38,635 nucleotides of DNA, taken from positions 1-38,635 of the forward strand of contig NZ_MCZK01000107.1 in NCBI RefSeq assembly GCF_002875945.1. Direction: 5' to 3'. Of this stretch, positions 8,245-16,812 are shown piece after piece. Origin of the DNA: Vibrio lentus. Its GTDB lineage: Bacteria > Pseudomonadota > Gammaproteobacteria > Enterobacterales > Vibrionaceae. Both the position numbers and the translations under genes were made by a program. How positions within the stretch are numbered: the stretch's first letter is position 1; each line of letters opens with the position of its first letter. The notes under the pieces were generated by a model. That model ran no database searches. It was not told the DNA's origin and saw only the letters and a program-made list of their open reading frames with translations.

Positions 8245-9219
8245 CTAAAGCTCAACCACAAGGCTCATACCCATTCTCAGCGTTTCGCTGGTATCGACAG
8301 GGCGAGCTTCTACTTCAAAGGTACGTAGGTCAAAGCCTTGCGCAGCATCAGTTGAACGCCAAGTCGCAAAATCACCCATGACGGCAATATGAGTGACTTT
8401 AAAGGTCAGTGATTTGTCTAGAGCTGGGAGGTAGGCTTCAAATTGTGTGCCTTTCTCGAAATGCTTCAACATATCTTCGCGAACGTTGAGCACAGCCCAT
8501 GCGTCTTGAGTATCGATAACAGTGACAACAGGGAAGCCTTGTGGGGCTAACTCACCGCTGCTTAGTAGCACTTGAGCCACTTCACCGCTAAACCAGCTGT
8601 GGATCTGAGTGTCCTTTGCGTACGCTTCTACTTCTGCCACGGCACCGGCTGCCATCAATGCTTTTTGAGCCGCTGCGACTTTGGTTTCGTCACGCGCGCC
8701 TTCTTGTGCCAATTGGTACATTTGGAAAGCGGCACTTTCTGTGTATTTCGCTGCTTGCCATTGTGTTTTGGCTTCGTCACGTTTTTGCTCGGCAACCACA
8801 CCATCATTGTAAAGGTTATTCACACGTTGGTAGGTTTTGTTCATGAGGTCAGCGGCCGCTTTGGCTTTCAACCATTGGTCTTTAGCGGCTTGGATCTGTT
8901 GACTACGCGCGCCATTCTCGGCTTCTTTAGCCAATGCACCTGCGGCTTTCTGTCCTGCTTTTGCTTGTTCTAGCTTCGCATCAATTTCAGGGCTAAGAAG
9001 AGAGAAGATCAATTCGCCTTTCTCTACAGAATCGCCTTTACGTACAAAGACTTGGTCTATTCGGCCGGGTACTTTAGAAGAGATGCTGTATTGCTGGGCA
9101 TCGATCTGGCCTTGAAGCTTAACCGGCTGAGGTTGATACGCTTGGTAAAAACTGTATCCGACCCAGCCAATAATGCCGATACCAACTAAAGATAGAAGAA
9201 GGGGCTTAATAGGTTTCAT
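8245..9219 (-). CDS. HlyD/AcrA-type membrane fusion protein
   Basis: 324-residue periplasmic adaptor linking an inner-membrane exporter to a TolC-type outer-membrane channel. It has an N-terminal signal anchor (about residues 7-26), then the first half of the biotinyl/lipoyl domain (SSKVPGRIDQVFVRKGDSVEKGELIFSL, about 47-75), an alanine- and glutamine-rich helical hairpin (about 78-205), the second lipoyl half (HSWFSGEVAQVLLSSGELAP) and a C-terminal beta-barrel region. It resembles the YhiI/YbhG/EmrA type. Ribosome site AAGGATA precedes the ATG. Only 3 nt separate it from the tolC-like gene before it and 7 nt from the permease after it, so it is the second gene of a four-gene operon. Confidence 0.93.
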   Translation of the reverse strand: MKPIKPLLLSLVGIGIIGWVGYSFYQAYQPQPVKLQGQIDAQQYSISSKVPGRIDQVFVRKGDSVEKGELIFSLLSPEIDAKLEQAKAGQKAAGALAKEAENGARSQQIQAAKDQWLKAKAAADLMNKTYQRVNNLYNDGVVAEQKRDEAKTQWQAAKYTESAAFQMYQLAQEGARDETKVAAAQKALMAAGAVAEVEAYAKDTQIHSWFSGEVAQVLLSSGELAPQGFPVVTVIDTQDAWAVLNVREDMLKHFEKGTQFEAYLPALDKSLTFKVTHIAVMGDFATWRSTDAAQGFDLRTFEVEARPVDTSETLRMGMSLVVEL

Positions 9220-9222
9220 GAA

Positions 9223-10662
9223 TTATCCTTTTGACTGGCTAGCGGTGTCTGTTTTTGAATCGAAACCAGACGGAACAGAAGAAGTTAAGTAACTCGAATA
9301 AGCGTTCATTTCGCTGGTTAGCGCCAAAAGCTTGTTGAGAGAGATTAGGTATTTGAATCGCGCAGCAGATTGCTGAGTTTTGATGCTCGCAAGATAAAGC
9401 TCTGCATCAACCACTTCTAACGAGTTAGAAAGCCCTTGAGTGAACGCCTTTTTACGAAGCGACAGATTCTCTTCAGCCAAAGAAAGGCTTGAATTGAGGC
9501 CTTGAACCTCTTCAATCGCTTGGTTTGCTTCAAGATAAGTCTTTTGAACCAACACGGTTAAGTCTTGCTTAGCTTGAGATTTAAGGAATTGAACCTGTGA
9601 TACCGCGCTGTGAGCCGCTGCGACTTTGTCTGAGCGACCAGAAGTATCGATAAGTGGCACGTTAACACCAATGCCAACCAACCAATCGGGTTTCATTTCA
9701 CTGGCGAGCGAGTCATCTTCGTAAAGACTGTAATCACCGTAAAGGTAAACCTCTGGGTAGTACTTACCTTTTTCTGCCTTGATTAAGCTGCTTGCTTGTT
9801 TCTCTTTAGCATCAAGGATCTTAAGGCCAGGGTAGGTCATGAGTGTTTGATCAATGAACACATCCATATGAGGGAGGTTCTTATTGATAAACAATTGTTC
9901 TGAAGGTTCAACACTTTGGCTTTGGCCGAGTATTTGAGTCAATGCTAACTGAGCAATCTTGAGGTCGTTCTGAGCTTTAGTTCGTTCAACAACGGCTTTA
10001 TCTAAAGAAGCATCCGCTTGCAGGCGTTCTACTCGTGCTATTTGCCCTTGCTGCTCCAGCTTGATCGCGAAATCACGGTGCTGAGTTAACCCTGCTTCAA
10101 CGGCTTGACGTGTTTTCACAACGTCTTCCGCTAAGATCACCGAGAAGTAGTATTTGCTTAGGTCTTCGTAGCGAGCTTGTCTTTCCATCAACAGCTGGCT
10201 CTGCGCTTCTTCGCTTTTACCTTCAGCTGCACTTTGTGCTGCGGTAATTCGACCGCCCGTAAATATCGGCCAAACCGCGCGAATGGAAGAACTGAAGATG
10301 TCTTGCTCGGTGATGGTTGAGGTGACACCACCAAGTATTGGCTGGAGAATACCTCCTATTGCACCCAAGTTAGGTACGCCACTTAAGCTGTTTGAAAACT
10401 GTTCACCATTAATGGTGACGTCACTATCAAGGTGAGTGTAGTTAGCACCTAAGGTCACAGAAGGAAGATTAAGGCTTCCGGTTGCGTTTTGAAGATGTTG
10501 ATAACGCTCAACATTGGCTTGTTGAGCAGCAAGAGAGTTGTTGTTCTCTTGTAATATCTGCCACGCTTCAGGAAAGGTCAGCGGAGCAGCGTAACTAGGC
10601 GAACTGATAGTACCGATAAGAATACTGGCAATCGCAAGGCATCGGAATTTTGGTTTGGTCAT
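9223..10662 (-). CDS. TolC-family outer-membrane efflux protein
   Basis: 479-residue outer-membrane channel protein. A signal peptide (about residues 1-25, ending PSYA before APLTFPEAW) is followed by the two OEP repeats: helical coiled-coil segments (about 30-70 and 140-255, then 285-315 and 345-440) alternating with barrel strands such as SLTLGANYTHL-like and PEVYLYGDYSLY. It is the first gene of the export operon. Its start codon lies 17 bp downstream of a perfect 8+8 bp palindrome, the likely operator for the whole operon. The C-terminal tail (SFDSKTDTASQSKG) is a flexible low-complexity end. Confidence 0.92.
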   Translation of the reverse strand: MTKPKFRCLAIASILIGTISSPSYAAPLTFPEAWQILQENNNSLAAQQANVERYQHLQNATGSLNLPSVTLGANYTHLDSDVTINGEQFSNSLSGVPNLGAIGGILQPILGGVTSTITEQDIFSSSIRAVWPIFTGGRITAAQSAAEGKSEEAQSQLLMERQARYEDLSKYYFSVILAEDVVKTRQAVEAGLTQHRDFAIKLEQQGQIARVERLQADASLDKAVVERTKAQNDLKIAQLALTQILGQSQSVEPSEQLFINKNLPHMDVFIDQTLMTYPGLKILDAKEKQASSLIKAEKGKYYPEVYLYGDYSLYEDDSLASEMKPDWLVGIGVNVPLIDTSGRSDKVAAAHSAVSQVQFLKSQAKQDLTVLVQKTYLEANQAIEEVQGLNSSLSLAEENLSLRKKAFTQGLSNSLEVVDAELYLASIKTQQSAARFKYLISLNKLLALTSEMNAYSSYLTSSVPSGFDSKTDTASQSKG

Positions 10663-10678
10663 CTGAACTCATTACCAG

Positions 10679-10698
10679 ATTAGAGTATTAACTCTAAT
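10679..10698. promoter_or_regulatory. Palindromic operator candidate of the export operon
   Basis: Perfect inverted repeat ATTAGAGT-ATTA-ACTCTAAT (8-bp arms, 4-bp spacer) ending 17 bp upstream of the tolC-like start codon. Size and symmetry fit a dimeric repressor of TetR or MarR type or a MerR-type site. No regulator gene sits next to the operon. It could also fold in the RNA leader, but no T-tract follows. Confidence 0.6.
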
Positions 10699-10817
10699 GT
10701 TAACAGGAGGATCATCGTTTGTCTTGAACAGATTCTCTCATAGGAACAGAAACTCTCATAACTCGTTAATTATATGTAATAAAATACGTGATGCAGGTAT
10801 TAAAGATTAATGAGACG

Positions 10818-10844
10818 AAAAGAGCACGACAAGGCGTGCTCTTT
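10818..10844 (-). terminator. Terminator downstream of 75-aa ORF
   Basis: Perfect 10-bp stem AAAGAGCACG / CGTGCTCTTT with a 6-nt loop and TTTTC on the minus strand, about 40 nt past the stop of the minus-strand 75-aa ORF. Confidence 0.75.
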
Positions 10845-10883
10845 ACGTTCAGTATAGAAGTGTTTATTGCAAAGTGAAGGGTG

Positions 10884-11111
10884 CTATTTGAAGCTTGGGC
10901 AATGGTGATCGGCACGCCACACCAATTGTCTTGAACCTTGCATGGTTTGTAATAAATCTCTACCTGACATTTGCGGGAAAGCTAACAACACTTTTAGATC
11001 GAGCGGGGAAGTCTCGTTCTTCTCATAAGCCCTAACATGAGTAAAAGTAGATTGTAAGTTTCTGAACAACATAGCCTTAGTAAGGCAGATTCCAAAATTA
11101 TCGCGTTTCAT
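10884..11111 (-). CDS. Hypothetical protein, 75 aa
   Basis: Unrecognised small soluble protein. Support comes from a good ribosome site (AAAAGGAAAC, about 8 nt before the ATG) and a strong terminator about 40 nt after the stop on the same strand. The sequence is balanced in composition, with no transmembrane segment and two cysteines (C9 and C71). The stretch TSPLDLKVLLAFPQMSGRDLL looks like a folded helical protein. It is not linked to the export operon, which is transcribed from its own start further downstream on the same strand. Confidence 0.6.
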   Translation of the reverse strand: MKRDNFGICLTKAMLFRNLQSTFTHVRAYEKNETSPLDLKVLLAFPQMSGRDLLQTMQGSRQLVWRADHHCPSFK

Positions 11112-11126
11112 TGCCTGGTTTCCTTT

Positions 11127-11315
11127 TCAACAATGTTTATACGTTATGTTTTTTATCCTGTTTAAATTCGACAGTGCCACTCTTGGTATCAGTGGTTCGT
11201 ATTCGGCGTTATTCCCTATTAACACTTGAGCATCTTCACCTAGCGTTAGATGAGAATGGGAGGAGAGCTTGCCCATCCGCACAACGTTTAAGTCTGGTGA
11301 TTCAAAACTGCTCAT
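11127..11315 (-). CDS. Doubtful small ORF, 62 aa
   Basis: Possible gene directly upstream of the 75-aa ORF, with 15 nt between its stop and that ATG, so the two could be cotranscribed. No ribosome site precedes the ATG at 11315, and an overlapping plus-strand ORF of similar size exists. The composition is plausible for a soluble protein, but nothing in it is recognised. Treat as unproven. Confidence 0.25.
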   Translation of the reverse strand: MSSFESPDLNVVRMGKLSSHSHLTLGEDAQVLIGNNAEYEPLIPRVALSNLNRIKNITYKHC

Positions 11316-11699
11316 ACTGACAAGTGCATTATTGGAGTGATTGTTGCTGACCTGTTAACCGATTTGGCTCGGTTACAAAGCTGTCTTGAAAATGCGACTC
11401 ATCACTCACCATCGACGAACTTCTTCATATGCAACCATTATAATTGTATTTATTTTAAACAACCTAAAAAACACCTAAAAGCTTAGTGATCTAGCTCAAT
11501 ATTTACTCGTTTATTTATCTTATTAAGCTAATCCGTTCTAAAAGTGAGCGATTGGCTGGGCTGCATAACGTAAAGCAATATCAATTAATAAGATGCTCAA
11601 TTATTTAGTTGAGTAACAGTCACAAATCCGTATAAGCAAAAAGGCCATAAGATTAACTTGGTGTTAACATTGTCCGCTAAGCACTAGGGACGGTCTTAT
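11316..11699. other. Intergenic region upstream of sensor kinase gene
   Basis: About 380 bp holding the promoter of the kinase-regulator operon. A partly symmetric element CTCAATTATTTAGTTGAG lies at about 11596-11613 (5-bp perfect outer arms), about 90 bp before the kinase start, and could bind the cognate regulator. No confident promoter hexamers were identified. Confidence 0.35.
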
Positions 11700-13349
11700 A
11701 TGAAATGGAGTAATATCAGTTTCCGAAAAAGGTTACTGATTATCATGACGGTAACTGGCCTCGTTGAACTTCTGATTCTTTCAGCAGCAGGTTTTTATTA
11801 CATCAAACAATCTCAAGAACAAGAGATGGGTTTGAAGGCTTTGGGCGTTGCAGAGTTTCTTTCTGAATCACCACGCGTTATCCAACTTATTCAAAAGAAC
11901 AATGCTATATCCGATGGCGAACCTTACGTTCTTGCTACTCTGATTCAAAATAAATACCGAGGTCTAACTAAGCTCATTGGAGCGGCCTTTATTGTGGTTG
12001 GTGATGAAAAGGGCATTCGACTGATACACCCTTACGATGACAGGCTCGGGAAGCCTATGCGTGGTGGTGACAATCAGAAGGCTTTGGTGTTGGGTGAGTC
12101 TTATGTATCGACGGCTAAAGGATCACTCGGCTTTTCCGTCCGTGGTAAATCTGCCGTAAAAGACCAAAATGGCAAAGTGATTGGCGTGGTCTCGGTGGGT
12201 TATCTACTGGATTCTCTTCAAGACAGAATTGAACCTTATTTAGCCTTTTTGATCGTCATGGCATTGCTTGTGGTTGCGGTTAATGCGGTGATTTCAAGCT
12301 ATGTGTCTCGTCGTTTTCAACGCGCTATTTTGGGCTTTGAGCCAGAAGAAATTGGCCGCTTATACGTAGAACTTGATGTGACCATGAGTACCGTGAAAGA
12401 GGGCATTTTAAGTATCGATAAGAACGGTATTTTGCGCTCAATAAACAAAAGCGCCTGCGATATTTTGTCTATAGACCGAGATAAAGCACTCAATCAGCAA
12501 CGTCTATCAGATGTGTTGGTGGGCAGTGACTTAGAGCAGTTGTTATCGACTGGCGATACCGATCACGACGTTGAGCTGTACTTGAATAATAAGCGAATCA
12601 TTGCTAACCGAAGCCCAATTATAGTGGCGGGTGAAGTGGTCGGCGCGGTGTCTAGTTTCCGATTACGAGATGAGATAAACGATTTAACCGATCAGCTTTC
12701 TCAAACTAAAGAGTATTCAGACTTACTTCGTTCGCAAACGCATGAACATCAAAACAAGCTCAATACGATCAGTGGCTTGATTCAAATGGGTGAGTTGGAC
12801 TCTGTTCAACAACTGATTGGTCAAGAAACCGCTCATTACCAGAGCTTAATTGAGTTCTTGAGAGAGACGGTGAAAGATCCACTGATCGCGGGCATGCTTT
12901 TAGGCAAAACAGAACGAGCACGAGAGATTGGTTTAGAGCTTAAAGTTGAAGAGGGCTCAAGGCTTGAGGCATTACCCGTTTGGTTAAACGCAGAGGATGT
13001 CGTGACGATCCTTGGCAATCTCATTGATAACGCTTTTGATGCCACCATGATGGCGATTAAACAAGAAGGGCAAATTGCACCAGCGCGCCGCGTAATCGAT
13101 GTGTCGATCAGTGATTTCGGCAATGAAATCATTGTGGAAGTAGAAGACAAAGGCTGTGGTCTGCCAAAACACTTGGCAACCAATGCACTTACCGAAAAAG
13201 GCGTATCGAGCAAAGCGAAGCAAAACCGAGGTGTCGGTTTGTATCTTATTAAGCAGCTTGCTGACCGTTATCAAGGGCAGCTAGAAATGATTGATAACCC
13301 TGATTTTGGGTCACGCATGACGGTGTATTTGCCGAAAGAAGAACAATAA
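11700..13349 (+). CDS. CitA/DcuS-family sensor histidine kinase
   Basis: 549-residue membrane kinase. Domains: helix 1 (about residues 12-32), a periplasmic PAS-like (PDC) sensor (about 35-178) containing the family pattern GAAFIVVGDEKGIRLIHPYDDRLGKPMRGGDN, helix 2 (about 180-202), a cytoplasmic PAS domain (about 225-325), then a SPOB-type dimerisation region with the predicted phospho-acceptor H348 (THEHQNKLNTISGLIQMG) and a HATPase domain with NLIDNAFDA, DKGCGLP and GVGLYLIKQL. CitA/DcuS kinases sense citrate or C4-dicarboxylates and this architecture predicts a carboxylate ligand; which one is unknown. The gene for its response regulator lies 69 nt downstream. A candidate target is the tctCBA transporter about 7 kb away (inference). 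Confidence 0.93.
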   Translation: MKWSNISFRKRLLIIMTVTGLVELLILSAAGFYYIKQSQEQEMGLKALGVAEFLSESPRVIQLIQKNNAISDGEPYVLATLIQNKYRGLTKLIGAAFIVVGDEKGIRLIHPYDDRLGKPMRGGDNQKALVLGESYVSTAKGSLGFSVRGKSAVKDQNGKVIGVVSVGYLLDSLQDRIEPYLAFLIVMALLVVAVNAVISSYVSRRFQRAILGFEPEEIGRLYVELDVTMSTVKEGILSIDKNGILRSINKSACDILSIDRDKALNQQRLSDVLVGSDLEQLLSTGDTDHDVELYLNNKRIIANRSPIIVAGEVVGAVSSFRLRDEINDLTDQLSQTKEYSDLLRSQTHEHQNKLNTISGLIQMGELDSVQQLIGQETAHYQSLIEFLRETVKDPLIAGMLLGKTERAREIGLELKVEEGSRLEALPVWLNAEDVVTILGNLIDNAFDATMMAIKQEGQIAPARRVIDVSISDFGNEIIVEVEDKGCGLPKHLATNALTEKGVSSKAKQNRGVGLYLIKQLADRYQGQLEMIDNPDFGSRMTVYLPKEEQ

Positions 13350-13418
13350 TAATTGAGCACGGAGCGATCGAGTGAAGATCAACGTGACAGGAATACAATG
13401 GTTAAAGGAAGAACATAA

Positions 13419-14114
13419 ATGAACGCAATCACGAGAGTCATGGTCATTGAAGATGATATTGCGATTGCAGAGCTTCACCATCGTTATTTAGAACAGATGG
13501 GAGGCTTTGATGTGGTCGGGATTGCGACCACACAGTCTGAAGCGTTAATGCAGTTAGATATCTTAAAACCTGATTTAGTTTTATTAGATGTATATCTACC
13601 AGACGGATGCGGACTTGATATTTTGAACCACGTTCGCGGCAGTAATCAGGGCTGCGATGTGATCCTGATTACCGCAGCCCGAGATGTCGACACCCTTCAA
13701 CAGGCGATGCGCGGTGGAGTCGTCGACTATCTACTCAAACCTGTGATGTTTCCTCGCTTGGAAGCGGCACTGAAAAAGTATCAGTCCCAGCAGCAAGAGT
13801 TTGAAAGCGTGTCTGATCTTAACCAAGGTTTGGTCGACAAGATGCTGCAAGCGAATGCTAAGGCCGACTCTCGAAAGGTCTCTACGTTACCGAAAGGGAT
13901 CGATGGCGTAACGCTTGATAAAATTAGAGCCATTTTTCAACAAGCCGACATTGCTGATATTACTGCGGATGAGGCGGGTGAATGTATTGGAGCGAGCCGA
14001 ACCACGGCCAGACGCTACCTAGAATTTTTGATTACTACCGGCGAGTTAGTGGCAGACTTAAACTATGGCACTGTAGGGCGACCGGAACGTTGTTACAACA
14101 AGCCGAGAAAGTAG
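13419..14114 (+). CDS. CitB/DcuR-family response regulator
   Basis: 231-residue partner of the preceding kinase. The N-terminal receiver (about residues 5-120) shows the acidic pair EDD, the phospho-acceptor D57 in DLVLLDVYLPDG, a T/S in ITAARD and the conserved lysine in LLKPV. After a linker (about 125-155) a C-terminal helix-turn-helix (about 160-230) has TADEAGECIGASRTTARRYLEF and GRPERCY, typical of the CitB/DcuR/DctR group. It should activate or repress carboxylate-related genes when phosphorylated. No intrinsic terminator was found after it. Confidence 0.93.
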   Translation: MNAITRVMVIEDDIAIAELHHRYLEQMGGFDVVGIATTQSEALMQLDILKPDLVLLDVYLPDGCGLDILNHVRGSNQGCDVILITAARDVDTLQQAMRGGVVDYLLKPVMFPRLEAALKKYQSQQQEFESVSDLNQGLVDKMLQANAKADSRKVSTLPKGIDGVTLDKIRAIFQQADIADITADEAGECIGASRTTARRYLEFLITTGELVADLNYGTVGRPERCYNKPRK

Positions 14115-14375
14115 TCGCGATCAACAAACGTGACTTCCACAAGACAGATAACAACAAACACAATCCCGTAGTATTTCAAATGTAAAACAAGTTGAATAAG
14201 AACGGTTTACTTTTTAAGACCAATCTACCATTCACTCCACAGACCAGATGGCATTCTTTCTTTACTACAATGTTTGAGAATGCCGATTTACTGCTATTTC
14301 TACCTTTGTGAACTTCGCTATCGACTAGAATTTGTTCGAAATGAGTCAATATTTAATCGATTGCTTTCACAGTGG

Positions 14376-14389
14376 TTGATGTAAATCAA
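14376..14389. promoter_or_regulatory. Perfect FNR-type box upstream of zwf
   Basis: TTGATGTAAATCAA is an exact TTGAT-N4-ATCAA match. Its centre is about 187 bp before the zwf start codon. If it acts at -41.5, transcription would start near 14424. Confidence 0.6.
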
Positions 14390-14419
14390 ATACTCATAGA
14401 CAATACTGTCCCGAATAGA

Positions 14420-14435
14420 GGTGATAGCATTCACC
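14420..14435. promoter_or_regulatory. CRP-like dyad upstream of zwf
   Basis: GGTGATAGCATTCACC keeps the CRP core GTGA-N6-TCAC with perfect symmetry but has G and C in place of the outer T and A of TGTGA/TCACA. It lies 31 bp downstream of the FNR-type box. Confidence 0.4.
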
Positions 14436-14568
14436 CTCGTTTACCAAACGCATTCTCAAGTGTAATAGGCTCTCGCTATTGATGTAATAGCCAAGACCTA
14501 TTATCTATTTTCGTATGTCGCTGATACCTTTGGCGAATACTAAAAACCTTGTTTTTATAGGAAAGATG

Positions 14569-16071
14569 ATGGTAATACCTGAAAACAGCAGCATCGTTAT
14601 TTTTGGTGCGTCGGGAGATCTAACTTACCGCAAGTTAATTCCTGCTTTGTACCACCTGTATGCTAGCAATCAACTTCCAGAATCCTTTGCGATTCTTGGA
14701 GTGAGCCGTACTGAGTACAGCGACGAGTCTTACCGTGAGAAGCTGAAGAAGTCTCTTCAGGAAATGGAAAAAACTGAGCCAGAGACGCTGAATGCATTTA
14801 TTGAACATCTGCATTACCAAGCGATCAACACTTCAGATGTAGACGATTACGCTCGTCTAGCCCAACGTCTGGATAAGCTTGAGCAAGACTACCAATTCGA
14901 AAACCATAACACACTGTTCTACTTGGCAACCCCGCCAAGCCTTTACGGTGTGATCCCAGCAAACCTTGCTGCACATGGCCTAAACGATGAGAAGAACGGC
15001 TGGCGTCGTCTGATCATTGAGAAGCCATTTGGTTACGATCTAGCATCAGCTCAAGCTCTGGATGAAGAGATCCATCATCACTTCCAAGAACACCAGATCT
15101 ACCGTATCGACCATTACCTTGGTAAAGAAACGGTACAAAACCTTCTAGTGCTTCGTTTCTCAAACGCGATGTTTGAACCATTGTGGAACCGTAACTTTAT
15201 TGAATACGTTGAAATCACAGGTGCTGAGTTCCTTGGCGTAGAAGAGCGTGGCGGATACTACGACGGTTCTGGCGCAGTTCGTGACATGTTCCAAAACCAC
15301 CTGCTACAAGTGTTAGCAATGGTTGGTATGGAGCCACCTGCACAAATCAATGCGGATTCAATTCGTGACGAAGTGGTTAAAGTACTTCAGTGTCTGAAAC
15401 CACTGGAAGAAGACGACCTGCGTAAAGATTTGGTTCTAGGCCAATACACGGCATCAGACGTTCGTGGTCAGCATTTGCCTGGTTACCGTGAAGAGCCGGG
15501 TGTAGCAGATGACTCTCGTACTGAAACGTACATTGGTCTTAAAGCACACATCAACAACTGGCGTTGGAATGGAGTTCCTTTCTACGTGCGTACGGGTAAA
15601 CGCTTACCAACGCGCGTAACGGAAATCGTGATTCACTTTAAGAACACACCTCACCCAGTATTTGGTCAAGATGCACCAGAGAACAAACTGATTATCCGTA
15701 TCCAACCGGATGAAGGTATTCAGATGAGCTTTGGTTTGAAAGAGCCAGGTGCAGGTTTCAAAGCAAAAGAAGTGAAAATGAACTTCTCTTACTCTGACTT
15801 GCCTGAAACTCAAATGCTAACGGCTTATGAGCGTCTTCTTCTTGATGCACTGAACGGTGATGCGACTCTGTTTGCACGTACCGATGCAGTAGAAGCATGT
15901 TGGAAGTACGTTCAACCAATCTTAGACTTTAAACAAGATCCTCAAGCACTGTTTGGCTATGCTTGTGGTACTTGGGGCCCGCAAGAAGCAGATGAGCTTC
16001 TGCAACGTGATGGCCGCGCATGGCGTTTCCCATGTAAAAACCTAACAGACACGGATTACTGCGAACTATGA
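14569..16071 (+). CDS. zwf: Glucose-6-phosphate 1-dehydrogenase
   Basis: Cytoplasmic enzyme oxidising glucose 6-phosphate to 6-phosphogluconolactone with NADP+, the entry to the oxidative pentose phosphate and Entner-Doudoroff routes. The cofactor motif [15 protein letters not shown] is at residues about 8-22, the [10 protein letters not shown] block near 170 and the active-site [13 protein letters not shown] near 180-195. I chose the ATG at 14569 (500 aa) because the family begins near this point and AGGA lies 6 nt upstream; the frame is open upstream to an ATG at 14515 that would add 18 unusual residues. An immediately adjacent ATG at 14566 is the alternative. It overlaps pgl by 4 nt (ATGA) and leads the zwf-pgl-gnd operon. 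Confidence 0.97.
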   Translation: MVIPENSSIVIFGASGDLTYRKLIPALYHLYASNQLPESFAILGVSRTEYSDESYREKLKKSLQEMEKTEPETLNAFIEHLHYQAINTSDVDDYARLAQRLDKLEQDYQFENHNTLFYLATPPSLYGVIPANLAAHGLNDEKNGWRRLIIEKPFGYDLASAQALDEEIHHHFQEHQIYRIDHYLGKETVQNLLVLRFSNAMFEPLWNRNFIEYVEITGAEFLGVEERGGYYDGSGAVRDMFQNHLLQVLAMVGMEPPAQINADSIRDEVVKVLQCLKPLEEDDLRKDLVLGQYTASDVRGQHLPGYREEPGVADDSRTETYIGLKAHINNWRWNGVPFYVRTGKRLPTRVTEIVIHFKNTPHPVFGQDAPENKLIIRIQPDEGIQMSFGLKEPGAGFKAKEVKMNFSYSDLPETQMLTAYERLLLDALNGDATLFARTDAVEACWKYVQPILDFKQDPQALFGYACGTWGPQEADELLQRDGRAWRFPCKNLTDTDYCEL

Positions 16072-16784
16072 TCAACCACAAGATCTTTGCAACGCCTGAA
16101 TTGGTCGTTGAAAACCTAGCAAACGAAATGAAAGCATACAGCGAGCAGGGCAAACCTGTTCACATTTCATTGTCGGGTGGCAGCACGCCAAAAATGCTTT
16201 TCAAGCTTTTAGCTCAAGCTCCATACGCAGAAGGCATTCAATGGAATAACCTTCATTTCTGGTGGGGCGACGAACGTTGCGTGGCACCAGACGACGCGGA
16301 AAGCAACTTCGGTGAAGCGAATACACTGCTGTTTACAAACGTAAACCTTCCTGCAGAGAACATCCACCGCATCCGTGGTGAAGATGAGCCTAAAGCAGAA
16401 GCAGAACGTTTCGCGAAAGAAATGGCAGATGTGATTCCAACAGAAAACGGCACGCCAGTTTTTGATTGGATTCTGCTAGGTGTTGGCGCAGACGGCCACA
16501 CAGCTTCACTATTCCCGGGTGCAACTGACTACCAAGATGAGAACCTATCTGTATTAGCTTCTCACCCAGAGTCGGGTCAAATCCGTGTTTCTAAAACGGC
16601 GAAAGTTTTAGAAGCAGCAAAACGAATCAGCTACCTAGTACTGGGTGCAGGTAAAGTTGAGATCGTTAAAGAAATTCATACAACTCCTGCTTCAGAACTG
16701 CCTTACCCGGCAGCAAAAATCCAGTCTAAAACTGGCGAAACAGAGCGGTTCCTAGATTCAAATGCAGCAAGTGCTATCGCATAA
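16068..16784 (+). CDS. pgl: 6-phosphogluconolactonase (DevB type)
   Basis: 238-residue cytoplasmic hydrolase turning 6-phosphogluconolactone into 6-phosphogluconate. Motifs of the SOL/DevB family are visible: [17 protein letters not shown] (about residues 32-48), [15 protein letters not shown] (about 66-80) and [16 protein letters not shown] (about 139-154). The ATG overlaps the zwf stop by 4 nt, which couples translation of consecutive pathway enzymes. The gnd gene follows after 28 nt. Confidence 0.96.
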   Translation: MINHKIFATPELVVENLANEMKAYSEQGKPVHISLSGGSTPKMLFKLLAQAPYAEGIQWNNLHFWWGDERCVAPDDAESNFGEANTLLFTNVNLPAENIHRIRGEDEPKAEAERFAKEMADVIPTENGTPVFDWILLGVGADGHTASLFPGATDYQDENLSVLASHPESGQIRVSKTAKVLEAAKRISYLVLGAGKVEIVKEIHTTPASELPYPAAKIQSKTGETERFLDSNAASAIA

Positions 16785-16812
16785 GTGCGAATAGCCGCAA
16801 GGAGATAAAATA

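Larger units (their letters stand above)
14115..14568. other. Regulatory region between response regulator and zwf
   Basis: About 450 bp without a gene. It contains a perfect FNR-type box, a CRP-like dyad, a perfect dyad GCTATT-N5-AATAGC (14475-14491) and two direct copies of TGTAATAG (from 14461 and 14484) that could belong to a sugar-phosphate regulator such as HexR, although they do not match its consensus closely. The zwf promoter must lie here. Confidence 0.5.

Noticed and set aside
11111..11320. 69-aa plus-strand ORF
   Set aside because: No ribosome site, leucine-rich low-plausibility sequence, and overlaps the doubtful minus-strand ORF.
12836..13274. Minus-strand ORFs inside the sensor kinase gene
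   Set aside because: Shadows of the HATPase-coding region, which has all expected motifs on the plus strand.
14515..14568. Longer zwf start at 14515
   Set aside because: It adds 18 residues not typical of the family and has no ribosome site; AGGA is correctly placed for the ATG at 14569.
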